Source: Apilactobacillus kunkeei (lineage in GTDB: Bacteria > Bacillota > Bacilli > Lactobacillales > Lactobacillaceae). Taken from it: a DNA stretch of 64,000 nucleotides. Shown piece after piece: positions 17,408 through 27,168 of the stretch. The position numbers and the translations under genes are program-made. Within the stretch, counting starts at the first letter, position 1. Every line of letters begins with the position of its first letter. Below the pieces are notes generated by a model. It worked only from the letters and a program-made list of their open reading frames with translations, searched no databases and was not told the DNA's origin. The DNA lies in assembly GCF_001308195.1 (NCBI RefSeq), contig NZ_JXDF01000014.1, positions 18,578 through 82,577 of the forward strand, read 5' to 3'.

Positions 17408-20068
17408 ATGGCAAAAGAAACTGAAATGTCTACAAAGTATGACCATGACGCCGTTGAATCAGGTCGTTATGAAAAATGGCTAGAACAAGACGTTTTCAAA
17501 CCAAGTGGTGACAAGAAGGCAAAACCTTATTCAATCGTTTTACCACCACCAAATGTTACTGGTAAGCTTCACTTAGGACATGCATGGGATACAACCTTAC
17601 AAGACATGTTAATCAGACAAAAGAGAATGTTAGGATACGATACCCTATGGGTTCCTGGTATGGACCATGCTGGTATCGCTACTCAAGCTAAGGTTGAAGC
17701 TAAGTTAAGAGACCAAGGCGTTTCTCGTTACGATCTAGGTCGTGAAAAGTTTGTTGACAAAGTTTGGGAATGGAAAGATGAATACGCAGCAACTATCAAG
17801 AAACAATGGGCTAAGATGGGACTTTCACTTGATTACTCACGTGAACGTTTCACTTTAGACGATGGTTTATCAGAAGCTGTTCGTAAAGTCTTCGTTGATT
17901 TATACAACCAAGGTTTAATTTACCGTGGTGAATACATTATCAACTGGGATCCACAAGCACAAACTGCTTTGTCAGATATCGAAGTTATTCATAAAGATGA
18001 TAAAGGTGCCTTCTACCATGTTAAGTACCCATTTGTAGACGGGACTACTTTTGATGGTAAAGATTACATTGAAATTGCCACTACACGTCCTGAAACTATG
18101 TTTGGGGATGTTGCCGTAGCTGTTAACCCAAGTGATGAAAGATACAAAGACATCGTTGGTAAGAAGATTATGGTTCCTCTAGTACAAAGAGAAATCCCAA
18201 TCATTGCTGACCAATATGTAGACCCTGAATTCGGTACTGGTATGGTTAAGATTACTCCAGCCCATGACCCTAATGACTTCAAGGTTGGTAACAGACATGA
18301 CTTAAAACGTATTAACACTATGAATGGTGACGCAACTATGAACGAAAATGCCGGTAAGTACGTTGGTATGGATCGTTTTGATGCTAGAAAAGCAATGGTT
18401 GCTGATCTAGAAGACCAAGGTTACATGCTAAAGATTGACCCAATTGTTCACTCAGTTGGTCACTCAGAAAGAACCGGTGTTCAAGTTGAATCAAGACTTT
18501 CAACTCAATGGTTCGTTAAGATGCAACCACTAGCTGACCGCGCAGTTAAGAACCAATCAACTGATGATAAGGTTAACTTCGTGCCAGAACGTTTTGAAAA
18601 CACATTTACTCAATGGATGGATAACATTCACGACTGGGTTATTTCAAGACAATTATGGTGGGGTCACAGAATTCCAGCATGGTACAACAAGCAAACAGGC
18701 GAAATGTACGTTGGAATGGAAGCTCCTAAGGATGCTGAAAACTGGGAACAAGATCCTGACGTTCTAGATACTTGGTTCTCATCTGCGTTATGGCCATTCT
18801 CAACTCTAGGTTGGCCTGATGAAAACTCAGAAGACTTCAAACGTTACTTCCCAACTAATACTTTAGTTACTGGTTACGACATTATCTTCTTCTGGGTATC
18901 AAGAATGATTTTCCAAAGTCTAACATTTACAGACCGTCGTCCATTCAAGGATGTTTTACTTCACGGACTAATGCGTGATGCGCAAGGCCGTAAGATGAGT
19001 AAATCACTTGGTAATGGTATTGATCCAATGGATGTTATCGATAAGTACGGGGTTGACGCATTGCGTTGGTTCTTAGCTACTGGTAATACAGCTGGACAAG
19101 ACGTTCGTTTCAGTTACGAAAAGATTGAAGCTGCATGGAACTTCATTAACAAGCTATGGAACGCTAGTCGTTACGTAATCATGAACCTAGGCGACATGGA
19201 AAAACCAGAATTACCTGATTCATCTGAATGGAACTTAGCAGACAAGTGGATTCTAAGTAAGTTAAACAGCGTGGTAAACCAAGTTACTGATCACTTTGAA
19301 AAGTACAACTTTGGTGAAGCTGGACGTGCATTATACGACTTCATTTGGAATGACTTCTGTGACTGGTACATCGAAATGAGTAAAGAAACTCTAACTGGTG
19401 ACGATGAAAAGGCTAAGAACAACACTAGAAATATCCTAGCTTACACATTAGACAAGATTTTGAAACTAATGCACCCAATGATGCCATTTGTTACTGAAAA
19501 GATTTGGTTAACAATGCCTCATGAAGGTGAATCAATCGTGGTTGCTCCATACCCAGTTAACCATGACGAATTCAAGGATGCTAAGGCAGAAAAAGACATG
19601 GCTGCATTAATCGAATTGATTAAGGTAGTTAGAAATATCAGATCACAAGCTAATGCTCCAATGTCATCATCAATCGACCTATTGATTAAGACTGATAATG
19701 ATGACTTGAAGAACATCTTCGAAGAAAACAAGCATTACATCGATCGTTTCTGTCATCCAAAGGAATTATCAATTGGTTCAGATGTTGTAGCTCCTAAGTT
19801 AGCTATGACTGGAATCATGACTGATGCAGAAATTAGTATTCCTTTAGCCGAACTAGTTGATTTAGACGAAGAAATCGCTAGAATCGAAAAAGAAATTGAA
19901 AACTACACATTTGAGGTACAACGTGCCGAAAAGAAACTTGCTAACAAGAAGTTCGTTGACAATGCTCCAGAACAAGTTGTTAACGCTGAAAAAGAAAAGC
20001 AAGCTGATAACCAATCTAAGTTAGATGCTGCAAAGCAACGACTAGAAGAAATTAAGAGTCAAAAGTAA
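17408..20068 (+). CDS. valS: Valine--tRNA ligase
   Basis: This class I synthetase of 886 residues charges tRNA-Val. The ATP-binding signatures are [14 protein letters not shown] (HIGH region, ~residue 45) and [11 protein letters not shown] (KMSKS). The editing domain lies between them ([10 protein letters not shown]), and a C-terminal coiled coil of ~65 residues binds tRNA. ATG 17408 is chosen because GGAGGG is seven bases upstream. Regulation is by the T-box leader. A terminator follows, but folC comes directly after it. Confidence 0.97.
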   Translation: MAKETEMSTKYDHDAVESGRYEKWLEQDVFKPSGDKKAKPYSIVLPPPNVTGKLHLGHAWDTTLQDMLIRQKRMLGYDTLWVPGMDHAGIATQAKVEAKLRDQGVSRYDLGREKFVDKVWEWKDEYAATIKKQWAKMGLSLDYSRERFTLDDGLSEAVRKVFVDLYNQGLIYRGEYIINWDPQAQTALSDIEVIHKDDKGAFYHVKYPFVDGTTFDGKDYIEIATTRPETMFGDVAVAVNPSDERYKDIVGKKIMVPLVQREIPIIADQYVDPEFGTGMVKITPAHDPNDFKVGNRHDLKRINTMNGDATMNENAGKYVGMDRFDARKAMVADLEDQGYMLKIDPIVHSVGHSERTGVQVESRLSTQWFVKMQPLADRAVKNQSTDDKVNFVPERFENTFTQWMDNIHDWVISRQLWWGHRIPAWYNKQTGEMYVGMEAPKDAENWEQDPDVLDTWFSSALWPFSTLGWPDENSEDFKRYFPTNTLVTGYDIIFFWVSRMIFQSLTFTDRRPFKDVLLHGLMRDAQGRKMSKSLGNGIDPMDVIDKYGVDALRWFLATGNTAGQDVRFSYEKIEAAWNFINKLWNASRYVIMNLGDMEKPELPDSSEWNLADKWILSKLNSVVNQVTDHFEKYNFGEAGRALYDFIWNDFCDWYIEMSKETLTGDDEKAKNNTRNILAYTLDKILKLMHPMMPFVTEKIWLTMPHEGESIVVAPYPVNHDEFKDAKAEKDMAALIELIKVVRNIRSQANAPMSSSIDLLIKTDNDDLKNIFEENKHYIDRFCHPKELSIGSDVVAPKLAMTGIMTDAEISIPLAELVDLDEEIARIEKEIENYTFEVQRAEKKLANKKFVDNAPEQVVNAEKEKQADNQSKLDAAKQRLEEIKSQK

Positions 20069-20080
20069 TTTAGATTAATT

Positions 20081-20114
20081 AAAGAGTCGGGCGATATTGT
20101 CCCGGCTCTTTTTT
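20081..20114 (+). terminator. Intrinsic terminator between valS and folC
   Basis: AGAGTCGGG (20083-20091) pairs with CCCGGCTCT (20101-20109) and is followed by T residues. The folC ribosome binding site begins one base later, so folC is reached by read-through or by a promoter I cannot see. Confidence 0.85.
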
Positions 20115-20129
20115 GAAGGGATGACAAAG

Positions 20130-21440
20130 ATGGATTATGAAACAGCGCTTAGCTTTATCCATGGTAGATATAAATTTAAAAAGCATCCAAGCTTAGACAT
20201 TATCAAGGACCTTTTGAACCGTTTAGGTAACCCACAAAAAGACATTAATGCTATTCATGTCGCTGGAACCAACGGGAAGGGGTCTACGGTAGCCTACCTT
20301 AGAAATATCTTCCAAGCAGACCATAAAACTGTTGGAACGTTTACATCACCATTTTTAATTAAGTTCAACGAACGCATTAGTGTGGATGGCAATCCAATTT
20401 CAGATGCTGAGTTGGTTGAATTAGTGGAAAAGATTAAACCAATTGCTGAAGAAATGGATGAGACTATTGAAGGCGGTGGTCCAACTGAGTTTGAAATCAT
20501 CACCGCTATGATGTTTTTATACTTTGCCAAGCATCCAGTTGATGTTGTGATTGTGGAAGTCGGAATTGGCGGTATTTTGGACTCTACCAACGTGTTTGAA
20601 CCAACTGTCTCAGTGATTACAACAATTGGGATGGATCACATGAAGTTGTTAGGTGATACGATTCCAAAGATTGCCAGTCAAAAAGCGGGAATTATTAAAG
20701 AAAACCGTCCGGTTGTAATTGGTAAGGTCGATGACGACGCGATGGAAGTGTTCAAAAATAAGGCTTCAGAACTTGATGCACCATTATATGCTTACGGCAG
20801 TGAATTTAATACTTCTAAACCAGTCATGAGCAACAAATGGCAACAATCATTTGATTATGAAGATGATGATAACTTGGTCCGAAACATCAAGACCAGCTTG
20901 TTAGGCTTTTACCAACCACACAACGCGGCATGTGCGATTAAGGCATATGTTTTACATCAACAAGATAAAGGTAAAGAAGTAAATAGTTCAGCAATTATTA
21001 GTGGAATTGCTAAGACAACCTGGCCAGGTCGTTTTGAAAGAGTTAATGATCAACCACTAGTCGTCCTAGATGGTGCCCACAATATCGATGCCGTTAACGA
21101 AATCAAGAAATTATTAATCAAGGACTTTGCTTTAAACGAAATTTACATCATTATCGGTATCTTAGCCGATAAAGATTACATGGATATGTTGAATATTTTA
21201 GGTAGTATTAAGAATGTTCATTTAGTATTAACTAAGTTTGAGGCTTACGGTTCAAGACAAAGTGTCGATGTAGATGAGATAAGCGGTCAGATTAAGGCTA
21301 AAAATCCAGTGTCTGTTATTGATGATTGGAAGCAAGCAATTGCTCAAACTGCTGGTGAAATGTCAGAAGATGACATGATTTTAATCACTGGATCGCTATA
21401 TTTCATCTCAGATGTGCGAAAATTATTCAAATTAGAATAA
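20130..21440 (+). CDS. folC: Folylpolyglutamate synthase / dihydrofolate synthase
   Basis: FolC adds glutamates to folates; some members also make dihydrofolate from dihydropteroate. The 436-residue protein has the P-loop AGTNGKGSTVAYL, the GTFTSP motif, EVGIGGILDSTN and the C-terminal DGAHNIDA segment, typical of the Mur-ligase-like family. ATG 20130 follows GAAGGG with a nine-base gap; an ATG at 20121 abuts that site and is unlikely. The valS-folC pair is a common Firmicute arrangement. Confidence 0.94.
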   Translation: MDYETALSFIHGRYKFKKHPSLDIIKDLLNRLGNPQKDINAIHVAGTNGKGSTVAYLRNIFQADHKTVGTFTSPFLIKFNERISVDGNPISDAELVELVEKIKPIAEEMDETIEGGGPTEFEIITAMMFLYFAKHPVDVVIVEVGIGGILDSTNVFEPTVSVITTIGMDHMKLLGDTIPKIASQKAGIIKENRPVVIGKVDDDAMEVFKNKASELDAPLYAYGSEFNTSKPVMSNKWQQSFDYEDDDNLVRNIKTSLLGFYQPHNAACAIKAYVLHQQDKGKEVNSSAIISGIAKTTWPGRFERVNDQPLVVLDGAHNIDAVNEIKKLLIKDFALNEIYIIIGILADKDYMDMLNILGSIKNVHLVLTKFEAYGSRQSVDVDEISGQIKAKNPVSVIDDWKQAIAQTAGEMSEDDMILITGSLYFISDVRKLFKLE

Positions 21441-21530
21441 AAAATTGTTAAATTTTAAATTCTTTAATGATAAATGTTGCAAAATCGTATACACTAGAGA
21501 GTGTTATTAAAAATAAAAAAATAACTATGG

Positions 21531-21536
21531 TATACT
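21531..21536 (+). promoter_or_regulatory. Possible -10 element upstream of mreB
   Basis: TATACT is the best promoter-like hexamer in the 166-base folC-mreB gap. No convincing -35 is at the expected distance. A CACTAGAGAGTG palindrome lies about 35 bases upstream. Nothing else was recognised in this gap. Confidence 0.35.
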
Positions 21537-21606
21537 AAGAAAGTATGCAAAAAAAGGTGAAATTAAAAATAGCCAGCCAAATGTAATTATGAAGGGATGA
21601 AAAACT

Positions 21607-22611
21607 GTGTTTGGATTTGGAACTAAAAATATTGGAATTGATTTAGGAACTGCCAACACAATTGTTTACGTTGATGGTAAAGAAATTGTGTTAAGAGAAC
21701 CTTCAGTTGTTGCTAAGAATACAAAAACTGGAGAAATCGTTGCAGTTGGACAAGAAGCAAGAGATATGATTGGTCGTACTCCTGCTAGTATTTCTGCAAT
21801 TAGACCTATGAAAGATGGGGTAATTGCTGACTACGAAACTACTGTTACAATGCTAAAATACTACATTAACAAGACTGTAGGACATGCTTCAGGTAAGCCT
21901 TACGTTATGGTCTGTGTACCAAGTGGTATTACTGCTGTTGAAAAGAGAGCCGTAATCGATGCAACTCGTGTTGCTGGTGCAAAGGATGCTTACGTAATTG
22001 AAGAACCTTTTGCAGCTGCCATTGGTGCAGGTCTACCAATCATGGACCCAACTGGTAGCATGGTTGTTGATATTGGTGGTGGTACTACTGATGTTGCTAC
22101 TATCTCATTAGGTGGTATCGTATCAAGTAGATCACTTCGTGTAGCCGGTGACCGTCTAAACGACGCAATTGCCGCTTACATCAGAAAGAAGTACAACCTA
22201 CTAATCGGTGAAAGAACTGCTGAAAAGCTAAAATGGGATATCGGTTCAGCTTCAATTGAAGGTGCTAAAGATATCGAAAACGTTACTATTCGTGGTAGAT
22301 ACCTACTAACTGGTTTACCAAAGAGTGTGGAAATTACTGCTGAAGACGTAGCAAACGCTATTTCAGAACCAATTCAAGAAATCATTGGAACTGTTAAGGA
22401 AACCCTTGAAGAAACATCTCCAGAAATCTCTGCCGATGTTATCGATCATGGTATTGTCTTAACTGGTGGTGGTGCTTTATTGAAGAACTTGCCACAAGTT
22501 ATTTCAGAAGCTACTAAGGTTCCAGTTTCAATCGCTAAGAACCCGCTAGATTGTGTTGCAATCGGAACTGGTGAATCATTAAAGAGCATTGATATTATGA
22601 AGAGAAAATAG
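21607..22611 (+). CDS. mreB: Rod-shape determining actin homologue MreB
   Basis: MreB forms membrane-bound filaments that direct lateral peptidoglycan synthesis. The 334-residue protein has the actin-fold nucleotide motifs GIDLGTANT (phosphate 1), [12 protein letters not shown] (phosphate 2) and [11 protein letters not shown] (adenosine). It begins MFGFGTKN with a GTG start, nine bases after an AAGGGA site. mreC and mreD follow. The window's left edge has a RodA-type polymerase, the enzyme MreB would guide. Confidence 0.96.
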   Translation: MFGFGTKNIGIDLGTANTIVYVDGKEIVLREPSVVAKNTKTGEIVAVGQEARDMIGRTPASISAIRPMKDGVIADYETTVTMLKYYINKTVGHASGKPYVMVCVPSGITAVEKRAVIDATRVAGAKDAYVIEEPFAAAIGAGLPIMDPTGSMVVDIGGGTTDVATISLGGIVSSRSLRVAGDRLNDAIAAYIRKKYNLLIGERTAEKLKWDIGSASIEGAKDIENVTIRGRYLLTGLPKSVEITAEDVANAISEPIQEIIGTVKETLEETSPEISADVIDHGIVLTGGGALLKNLPQVISEATKVPVSIAKNPLDCVAIGTGESLKSIDIMKRK

Positions 22612-22615
22612 ATTA

Positions 22616-22646
22616 AATAAGCGGGGAGGTTATCTTCCCGCTTATT
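22616..22646 (+). terminator. Hairpin between mreB and mreC, possible attenuator
   Basis: AATAAGCGGGGAG pairs with CTTCCCGCTTATT over 13 positions with one G-U pair. The following sequence (TACTAG) lacks a T run beyond UUAUUU, so termination would be partial at best. It may lower mreCD expression or protect the mreB mRNA end. Confidence 0.55.
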
Positions 22647-22668
22647 TACTAGTTCGGAGGATTGAAAA

Positions 22669-23520
22669 ATGCGTAAGTTTTTCTCCAATCGAAAGTGGTT
22701 AACTGCCATTTTGATTTTTATTATTTGTTTAGGTTTCATTTCCGTTTCTGTTTCAACCAGAAATAACAAATCAATGCCACCGTTTATCCAACGTTTTGGA
22801 AATGACGTGGTTGGAATTGCTAGTTGGACTGTTGCTGTTCCTGCAAACTCAGTTAGACATGCTGGAGAAACTGTAAACAATCTAATTAACACATACAAAG
22901 AAAATCAAAAGCTAAAAGCACAAGTAGAAACAATTACAGCAACCAAGGTTAGAGACCAAGCTATTCAAAGCGAAAATGATCAACTAAAACGTGAACTTAA
23001 AATTAAAAGTGGTTTAGCTGATTACAATCCAATTGTTGCTGAAGCTTTAGTTAGAACTCCATCAGCATGGAACGACCAATTTGTTATTAACAAGGGTTCA
23101 TCTGCTGGGGTTAAGAAGAATATGTCCGTTCTTGGCGCTAAAGGATTAATCGGACGTGTCATCGAAGTTAATAACAGTAACAGTAAAGTAGAATTAATTT
23201 CTAACACTGTTGATTCTGACAATAAGTTCCCGGTTGAAGCTACCAATTCAAATGGTGAAACTGTTAACGGAATTATTAACGGTTATGACAGAAAGACTGG
23301 TCAATTAATCGTTGGTCATTTAAATACCAAGGTAAAGATTAAGGTAAATGACAAAGTATCTACAAATGGTCTTGGTGGAATTACACCAAAGGGTATTTAC
23401 GTAGGTAAAGTTGCAAAGGTAACAACTGATGATTATGGAACTGCTACTAAGTTGTACATTCAAACTCCAGCAAACATGAATGATCTAGAGGTTGTTACAG
23501 TTGTAGATAAAACATCATAG
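22669..23520 (+). CDS. mreC: Rod-shape determining protein MreC
   Basis: MreC is a membrane-anchored extracellular protein that activates the RodA-PBP2 complex. The 283-residue protein has one N-terminal helix (residues ~10-27), a coiled coil (residues ~70-110) and the beta-rich MreC domain with NKGSSAGVKKNMSVLGAKG and GLGGITPKGIYVGKV. GGAGG lies properly before the ATG. Length is normal. mreD follows in the same operon after 11 bases. Confidence 0.94.
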   Translation: MRKFFSNRKWLTAILIFIICLGFISVSVSTRNNKSMPPFIQRFGNDVVGIASWTVAVPANSVRHAGETVNNLINTYKENQKLKAQVETITATKVRDQAIQSENDQLKRELKIKSGLADYNPIVAEALVRTPSAWNDQFVINKGSSAGVKKNMSVLGAKGLIGRVIEVNNSNSKVELISNTVDSDNKFPVEATNSNGETVNGIINGYDRKTGQLIVGHLNTKVKIKVNDKVSTNGLGGITPKGIYVGKVAKVTTDDYGTATKLYIQTPANMNDLEVVTVVDKTS

Positions 23521-23531
23521 GGGTGATTAGG

Positions 23532-24050
23532 ATGAGAGAACACCAACCAATTAGATATGTTTTCATAATTGGATTGTTCATTTCTTTGTTCTTGGATGGA
23601 TCAATTTCATTAATTTTTAGTCACCTTCTATATGGAAAATATATGCTAGTCCCAAGCATTACATTTGCATGGTTATTCTTTGGTATGTACTTCATTAATC
23701 GAACAAACGAACACTTTGAAATATGGGCAGCAATTGCCGGATTATTGTTTGATTTGTTCTATACCGGTATATTAGGGGTGTACGTAATTGTCTTTCCACT
23801 AGCAATCATCATCGGTAGAAAGCTATATCGTTTCTTACCAATGAACATTGTGACCGGGTTATTTTCATTTGCGTTTAACATTGCACTAATAAATGTTTTG
23901 GCTTATGGATTAAATCGTTTAATGAATGCTACTAACATGGCAGCTGGGTACTTTTTAATTCATGCAGTGATTCCGACTGTATTGTTTAACTCAGTGTTAT
24001 TCTTAATTTTGTACGTGCCAATCGGGGTATTATTTGATCGAATTGAGTAG
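23532..24050 (+). CDS. mreD: Rod-shape determining protein MreD
   Basis: This integral membrane protein of 172 residues has about five hydrophobic helices and the usual MreD segment IAGLLFDLFYTGILGVY. It joins MreC and RodA in the elongation machinery. The ATG at 23532 lies eight bases after AGGGG; a GTG at 23523 is inside that site. Conservation in this family is low, so the assignment relies largely on topology, that segment and the mreBC context. Confidence 0.9.
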   Translation: MREHQPIRYVFIIGLFISLFLDGSISLIFSHLLYGKYMLVPSITFAWLFFGMYFINRTNEHFEIWAAIAGLLFDLFYTGILGVYVIVFPLAIIIGRKLYRFLPMNIVTGLFSFAFNIALINVLAYGLNRLMNATNMAAGYFLIHAVIPTVLFNSVLFLILYVPIGVLFDRIE

Positions 24051-24083
24051 AGTAATAAAAGAGATAAGAGGGAGTATCTATAA

Positions 24084-24755
24084 ATGCAATCTGTAGTACT
24101 TAAAGGAACCAAAGACGGATATGAGTTAATCCTAAAAGAAACAGCTAGTGTGAGAGAAATTCTAGTTGATTTGAAACAACTACTAGAAGGCCTTGGCGAA
24201 GAAAGTGAAAAAGGCAAAGACCAATTACATTTGAATGTTCAGATGGGTAACAGATTGATGTCAGAAGAAGATAAAAATGATATCATTAAGTTAGTTGATG
24301 ACTACGAAAATCTAGTTATCGATAACTTTTTATCCAACGTTATTACCAAGGAAGAATCTGCTAAAATCATGGCACAAAACAATGTTGAAGTGATGAGCAG
24401 AGTGATTAGAAATGGTCAGGAAGTAAACGTCGATGGTGATGTTTTATTCTTTGGTAAGATTCATGAAGGTGGAAAGTTAATTGCCACTGGTAATGTGTTT
24501 AATATGGGAGTTATCGAAGGAATTGTTCAAGCAGGTTTTCCTGATGACGAAAGTAAGTTAATCATCGGTAATTTACATACAGCACAACAAGTTCGTGTAG
24601 GAGAACAATACGATATTGTAGCGGATCGTCCAATTGAGGATTCTGAAAAGACAGTAGTATATGTAAACGACCTACACGTGCTAAGTTATGGTAAAATAAA
24701 GAATCTAAAAGAGATTAATCCGAAGTTCTTTAATCGAATTGGAGGTATTGAATAA
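24084..24755 (+). CDS. minC: Septum site-determining protein MinC
   Basis: MinC inhibits FtsZ polymerisation away from midcell. The 223-residue protein has an N-terminal FtsZ-binding domain (residues ~1-100) and the C-terminal beta-helix domain with VDGDVLFFGKIHEGGKL and ATGNVFNMG, which binds MinD. AAGAGGGAG precedes the ATG. The stop overlaps the minD ATG by one base. It is likely co-transcribed with mreBCD. Confidence 0.93.
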   Translation: MQSVVLKGTKDGYELILKETASVREILVDLKQLLEGLGEESEKGKDQLHLNVQMGNRLMSEEDKNDIIKLVDDYENLVIDNFLSNVITKEESAKIMAQNNVEVMSRVIRNGQEVNVDGDVLFFGKIHEGGKLIATGNVFNMGVIEGIVQAGFPDDESKLIIGNLHTAQQVRVGEQYDIVADRPIEDSEKTVVYVNDLHVLSYGKIKNLKEINPKFFNRIGGIE

Positions 24756-25558
24756 TGGGAAAAGCCATTGTAATTACATCAGGTAAAGGTGGAGTTGGAA
24801 AGACAACTTCAAGTGCTAATATTGGAATTGCGTTAGCAATGATGGGAAAAAGAGTGTGTTTGATTGACTTAGATATTGGTCTAAGAAACCTAGATGTTGT
24901 TATGGGTCTAGATAATCGTGTTATGTACGATATCGTAGATGTTGCAACTGGTAGAGTAAAGCTAGTTCAAGCAATGGTGAAAGATAAGCGTTTTGATGAC
25001 TTATTATATCTATTACCTGCAGCCCAAAATACTGATAAGACAGCTCTAAACGAAGAACAAGTAAAGAGCATTGTTGATGAATTAAAACCAGATTTTGACT
25101 ATGTCTTTATTGACTGTCCAGCCGGAATCGAACAAGGTTTCATTAACGCCGTTTCTGGTGCTGATGGTGCAATCGTTGTTACCACTCCAGAAATTTCAGC
25201 CGTTCGTGATGCCGATCGAGTAATTGGTTTATTAGAACAACATCCACTTCAAGAAACACCAAAATTAATCATTAATCGTATCAGAAAATCATTGATGCAA
25301 GATGACAACTATATGGATGTTGATGAAATCACTACCCATTTAGGAATTGATTTATTAGGTATCATCTTAGATGATGACAAGGTTATTAGTACCTCAAATA
25401 ACGGTGAATCAATTGTTATGAACCCAGACAACCCAACAGCCCAAGGTTACAGAAACGTAGCTAGAAGACTTGAAGGTGAAACAGTTCCATTGATGAAGAT
25501 TGATGTCAAAAAGGAAAGTGCATGGGATAAGTTTAAGCATTTATTTAAACGTAACTAA
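24755..25558 (+). CDS. minD: Septum site-determining ATPase MinD
   Basis: MinD is the membrane-binding ParA-type ATPase that carries MinC. The 267-residue protein has the deviant Walker A SGKGGVGKTTS, DLDIGLRNLDVVMG, and DCPAGIEQGF as Walker B region. The last residues, WDKFKHLFKRN, form the amphipathic membrane-targeting helix. It starts on the last base of the minC stop. There is no clear terminator before the next promoter ten bases on. Confidence 0.96.
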   Translation: MGKAIVITSGKGGVGKTTSSANIGIALAMMGKRVCLIDLDIGLRNLDVVMGLDNRVMYDIVDVATGRVKLVQAMVKDKRFDDLLYLLPAAQNTDKTALNEEQVKSIVDELKPDFDYVFIDCPAGIEQGFINAVSGADGAIVVTTPEISAVRDADRVIGLLEQHPLQETPKLIINRIRKSLMQDDNYMDVDEITTHLGIDLLGIILDDDKVISTSNNGESIVMNPDNPTAQGYRNVARRLEGETVPLMKIDVKKESAWDKFKHLFKRN

Positions 25559-25567
25559 ACTTTATTA

Positions 25568-25596
25568 TTGACTTACGATTGAAATTAAGTTATTTT
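25568..25596 (+). promoter_or_regulatory. Promoter of the second transporter T-box leader
   Basis: TTGACT (25568-25573) and TATTTT (25591-25596) are separated by 17 bases, just after the minD stop codon. Confidence 0.7.
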
Positions 25597-25602
25597 ATTA
25601 AT

Positions 25603-25858
25603 TATTAAAAGACTTTGAGCAGAAATGCATTTGTATGTAATTCACAGAGATCCTAGTAACAGGTGAAAGCTAGGTAATTACAGCAGGTGTTCACATCTGT
25701 GAGTTGTTATTCTGAACGTAATTAGGAATAAACCGGTGCAGCCGTTATCTGCGAGTCAATAGACTCACTGAGCTATTTTGCGCGAGCAGAATAGGAAATT
25801 AGGTGGCACCACGTTTTCAACGTCCTTTTAGCATATTGCTAAAAGGGCGTTTTTTTTA
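25603..25858 (+). promoter_or_regulatory. T-box leader, probably histidine-specific, upstream of an amino-acid ABC importer
   Basis: The T-box AGGTGGCACCACG is at 25801-25813. The AGAGA motif and a CCTAG-GGTGAAAG-CTAGG distal hairpin lie at about 25648-25677. By analogy with the Met, Val and Ala leaders in this window, where the specifier is followed by one purine and then the lower helix, the triplet here is CAC (25692-25694) followed by A and TCTG, which pairs with CAGA at the expected distance. CAC codes for histidine. GTA at 25718-25720 after GAAC was the other candidate but lacks the lower helix. The terminator at 25819-25858 ends in eight T residues. Confidence 0.8.
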
Positions 25859-25876
25859 TAAAAGGAGGAATAATTA

Positions 25877-26515
25877 ATGCAATATATTTTAGAAATATTA
25901 CCTTCACTATTTTCTGGGGTAGTAACCACATTAGAGATTTTCGCATTAACAATCGTTTTATCAATCCCATTAGGAATTTTAGTTTCCCTAGCATTAACCG
26001 GAAAAAATATTATCAAAGCAATCTTTGAATTTTATGTCTGGATCATGCGTGGAACTCCGCTATTATTACAATTGATTTTTATCTTTTATGGTTTACCAAT
26101 TATCGGAATTGTATTCCCAAGATTTGAAGCAGCTGTTATCGCCTTTGTTTTAAATTATGCAGCTTACTTTGCTGAAATCTTTAGAGGTGGTTTTCAATCC
26201 ATTCCAAAGAACCAATTCGAAAGTGCTAAGATGCTACGCTTAACTCGTTGGCAAACTCTTCGTAAGATTGTCATTCCGCAAGTTTTCAAAATTGTGTTAC
26301 CTTCAATCGGAAACGAAGTAATTAACCTAGTTAAGGATTCATCATTAGTATACGTAATTGGTATTGGTGACTTATTACAAGCTGGAAATATTGCAACAGC
26401 ACGTGACGTTACATTAGTTCCATTAATTTTAGTTGCTGTATTCTACTTAGTACTAACAGCGGTATTAACATTGGTACTAAGAAAAATCGAACAACGTTTT
26501 GATTACTGGAGATAG
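25877..26515 (+). CDS. Polar amino-acid ABC transporter permease, probably histidine
   Basis: The 212-residue permease belongs to the HisM/GlnP group: about five hydrophobic helices and the cytoplasmic loop ESAKMLRLTRWQTLRKIVIPQ that contacts the ATPase. It starts MQYILEILPSLFSGVVTTLEI, the usual N-terminus of the group. AAGGAGG precedes the ATG. ATPase and binding-protein genes follow in one operon. Histidine as substrate is inferred from the T-box specifier; such T-box-controlled systems in lactic acid bacteria have been called hisXYZ. Confidence 0.88.
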   Translation: MQYILEILPSLFSGVVTTLEIFALTIVLSIPLGILVSLALTGKNIIKAIFEFYVWIMRGTPLLLQLIFIFYGLPIIGIVFPRFEAAVIAFVLNYAAYFAEIFRGGFQSIPKNQFESAKMLRLTRWQTLRKIVIPQVFKIVLPSIGNEVINLVKDSSLVYVIGIGDLLQAGNIATARDVTLVPLILVAVFYLVLTAVLTLVLRKIEQRFDYWR

Positions 26516-26526
26516 GAGGGATTAAC

Positions 26527-27165
26527 ATGTTTCAAGTAAAAAGTTTAAATAAGAGTTTTCAAGGTAAAACCATCATCAAGGACATGAACCTATATGTTGC
26601 TGATAACGAAATCCTAAGTATTGTTGGTCCTTCCGGTGCTGGTAAGACAACACTATTAAGATGTATCACTGGTTTGGAAAAAGCCGATTCAGGTAAGTTC
26701 TTCTTGGATGGCGAAGAAATTGATCCAACTGATGATTCAAAATCAGTTATTGGGGTAGTATTCCAAGACTTTGGGTTATTCCCAAACTTGACTGTCATTG
26801 AAAACATCATCTTGGCACCACAATTAGTGTTAAAAAAGTCAAAAGAAGAAGCATTAAAAGAAGCACAAGAATTAATCGACAAGCTAGATTTAACTGGTAA
26901 GGAATCACTTTACCCATACCAATTATCTGGTGGACAAAAACAACGTGTGGCAATTGTTAGAACTTTGGCAATGCACCCAAAGATTATTTGCTACGATGAA
27001 CCAACATCTGCATTGGATCCTAAGTTAAGTGAAGAAGTTGGAAAGATTATTTTAGATTTAAAGAAACAAAATATCACACAACTTGTGGTTACCCACGATG
27101 TGGCATTTGCAAAACAAGTTGCTGACAAGGTAAAGGAAGTTAGACCATTTAAAGAGGAGGGGTAG
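26527..27165 (+). CDS. Amino-acid ABC transporter ATP-binding protein, probably histidine
   Basis: This ATPase of 212 residues has Walker A GPSGAGKTT, signature LSGGQKQR, Walker B IICYDEPTSALDP and switch histidine in VVTHDVAFA. At about 30 residues shorter than typical GlnQ/HisP proteins, it ends soon after the H-loop (KEVRPFKEEG). AGGAGG precedes the ATG, 11 bases after the permease. It powers the importer formed with the neighbouring permease and lipoprotein. Confidence 0.92.
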   Translation: MFQVKSLNKSFQGKTIIKDMNLYVADNEILSIVGPSGAGKTTLLRCITGLEKADSGKFFLDGEEIDPTDDSKSVIGVVFQDFGLFPNLTVIENIILAPQLVLKKSKEEALKEAQELIDKLDLTGKESLYPYQLSGGQKQRVAIVRTLAMHPKIICYDEPTSALDPKLSEEVGKIILDLKKQNITQLVVTHDVAFAKQVADKVKEVRPFKEEG

Positions 27166-27168
27166 TCT

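Noticed and set aside
22446..22898. 150-codon minus-strand open frame across the mreB-mreC junction
   Set aside because: It is antisense to two well-conserved genes, has no family resemblance and runs through the intergenic hairpin.
25718..25720. GTA (valine) as the specifier of the transporter T-box
   Set aside because: It follows GAAC much as in the valS leader, but it lies too far from the distal hairpin and has no flanking lower helix. CAC at 25692 fits better.
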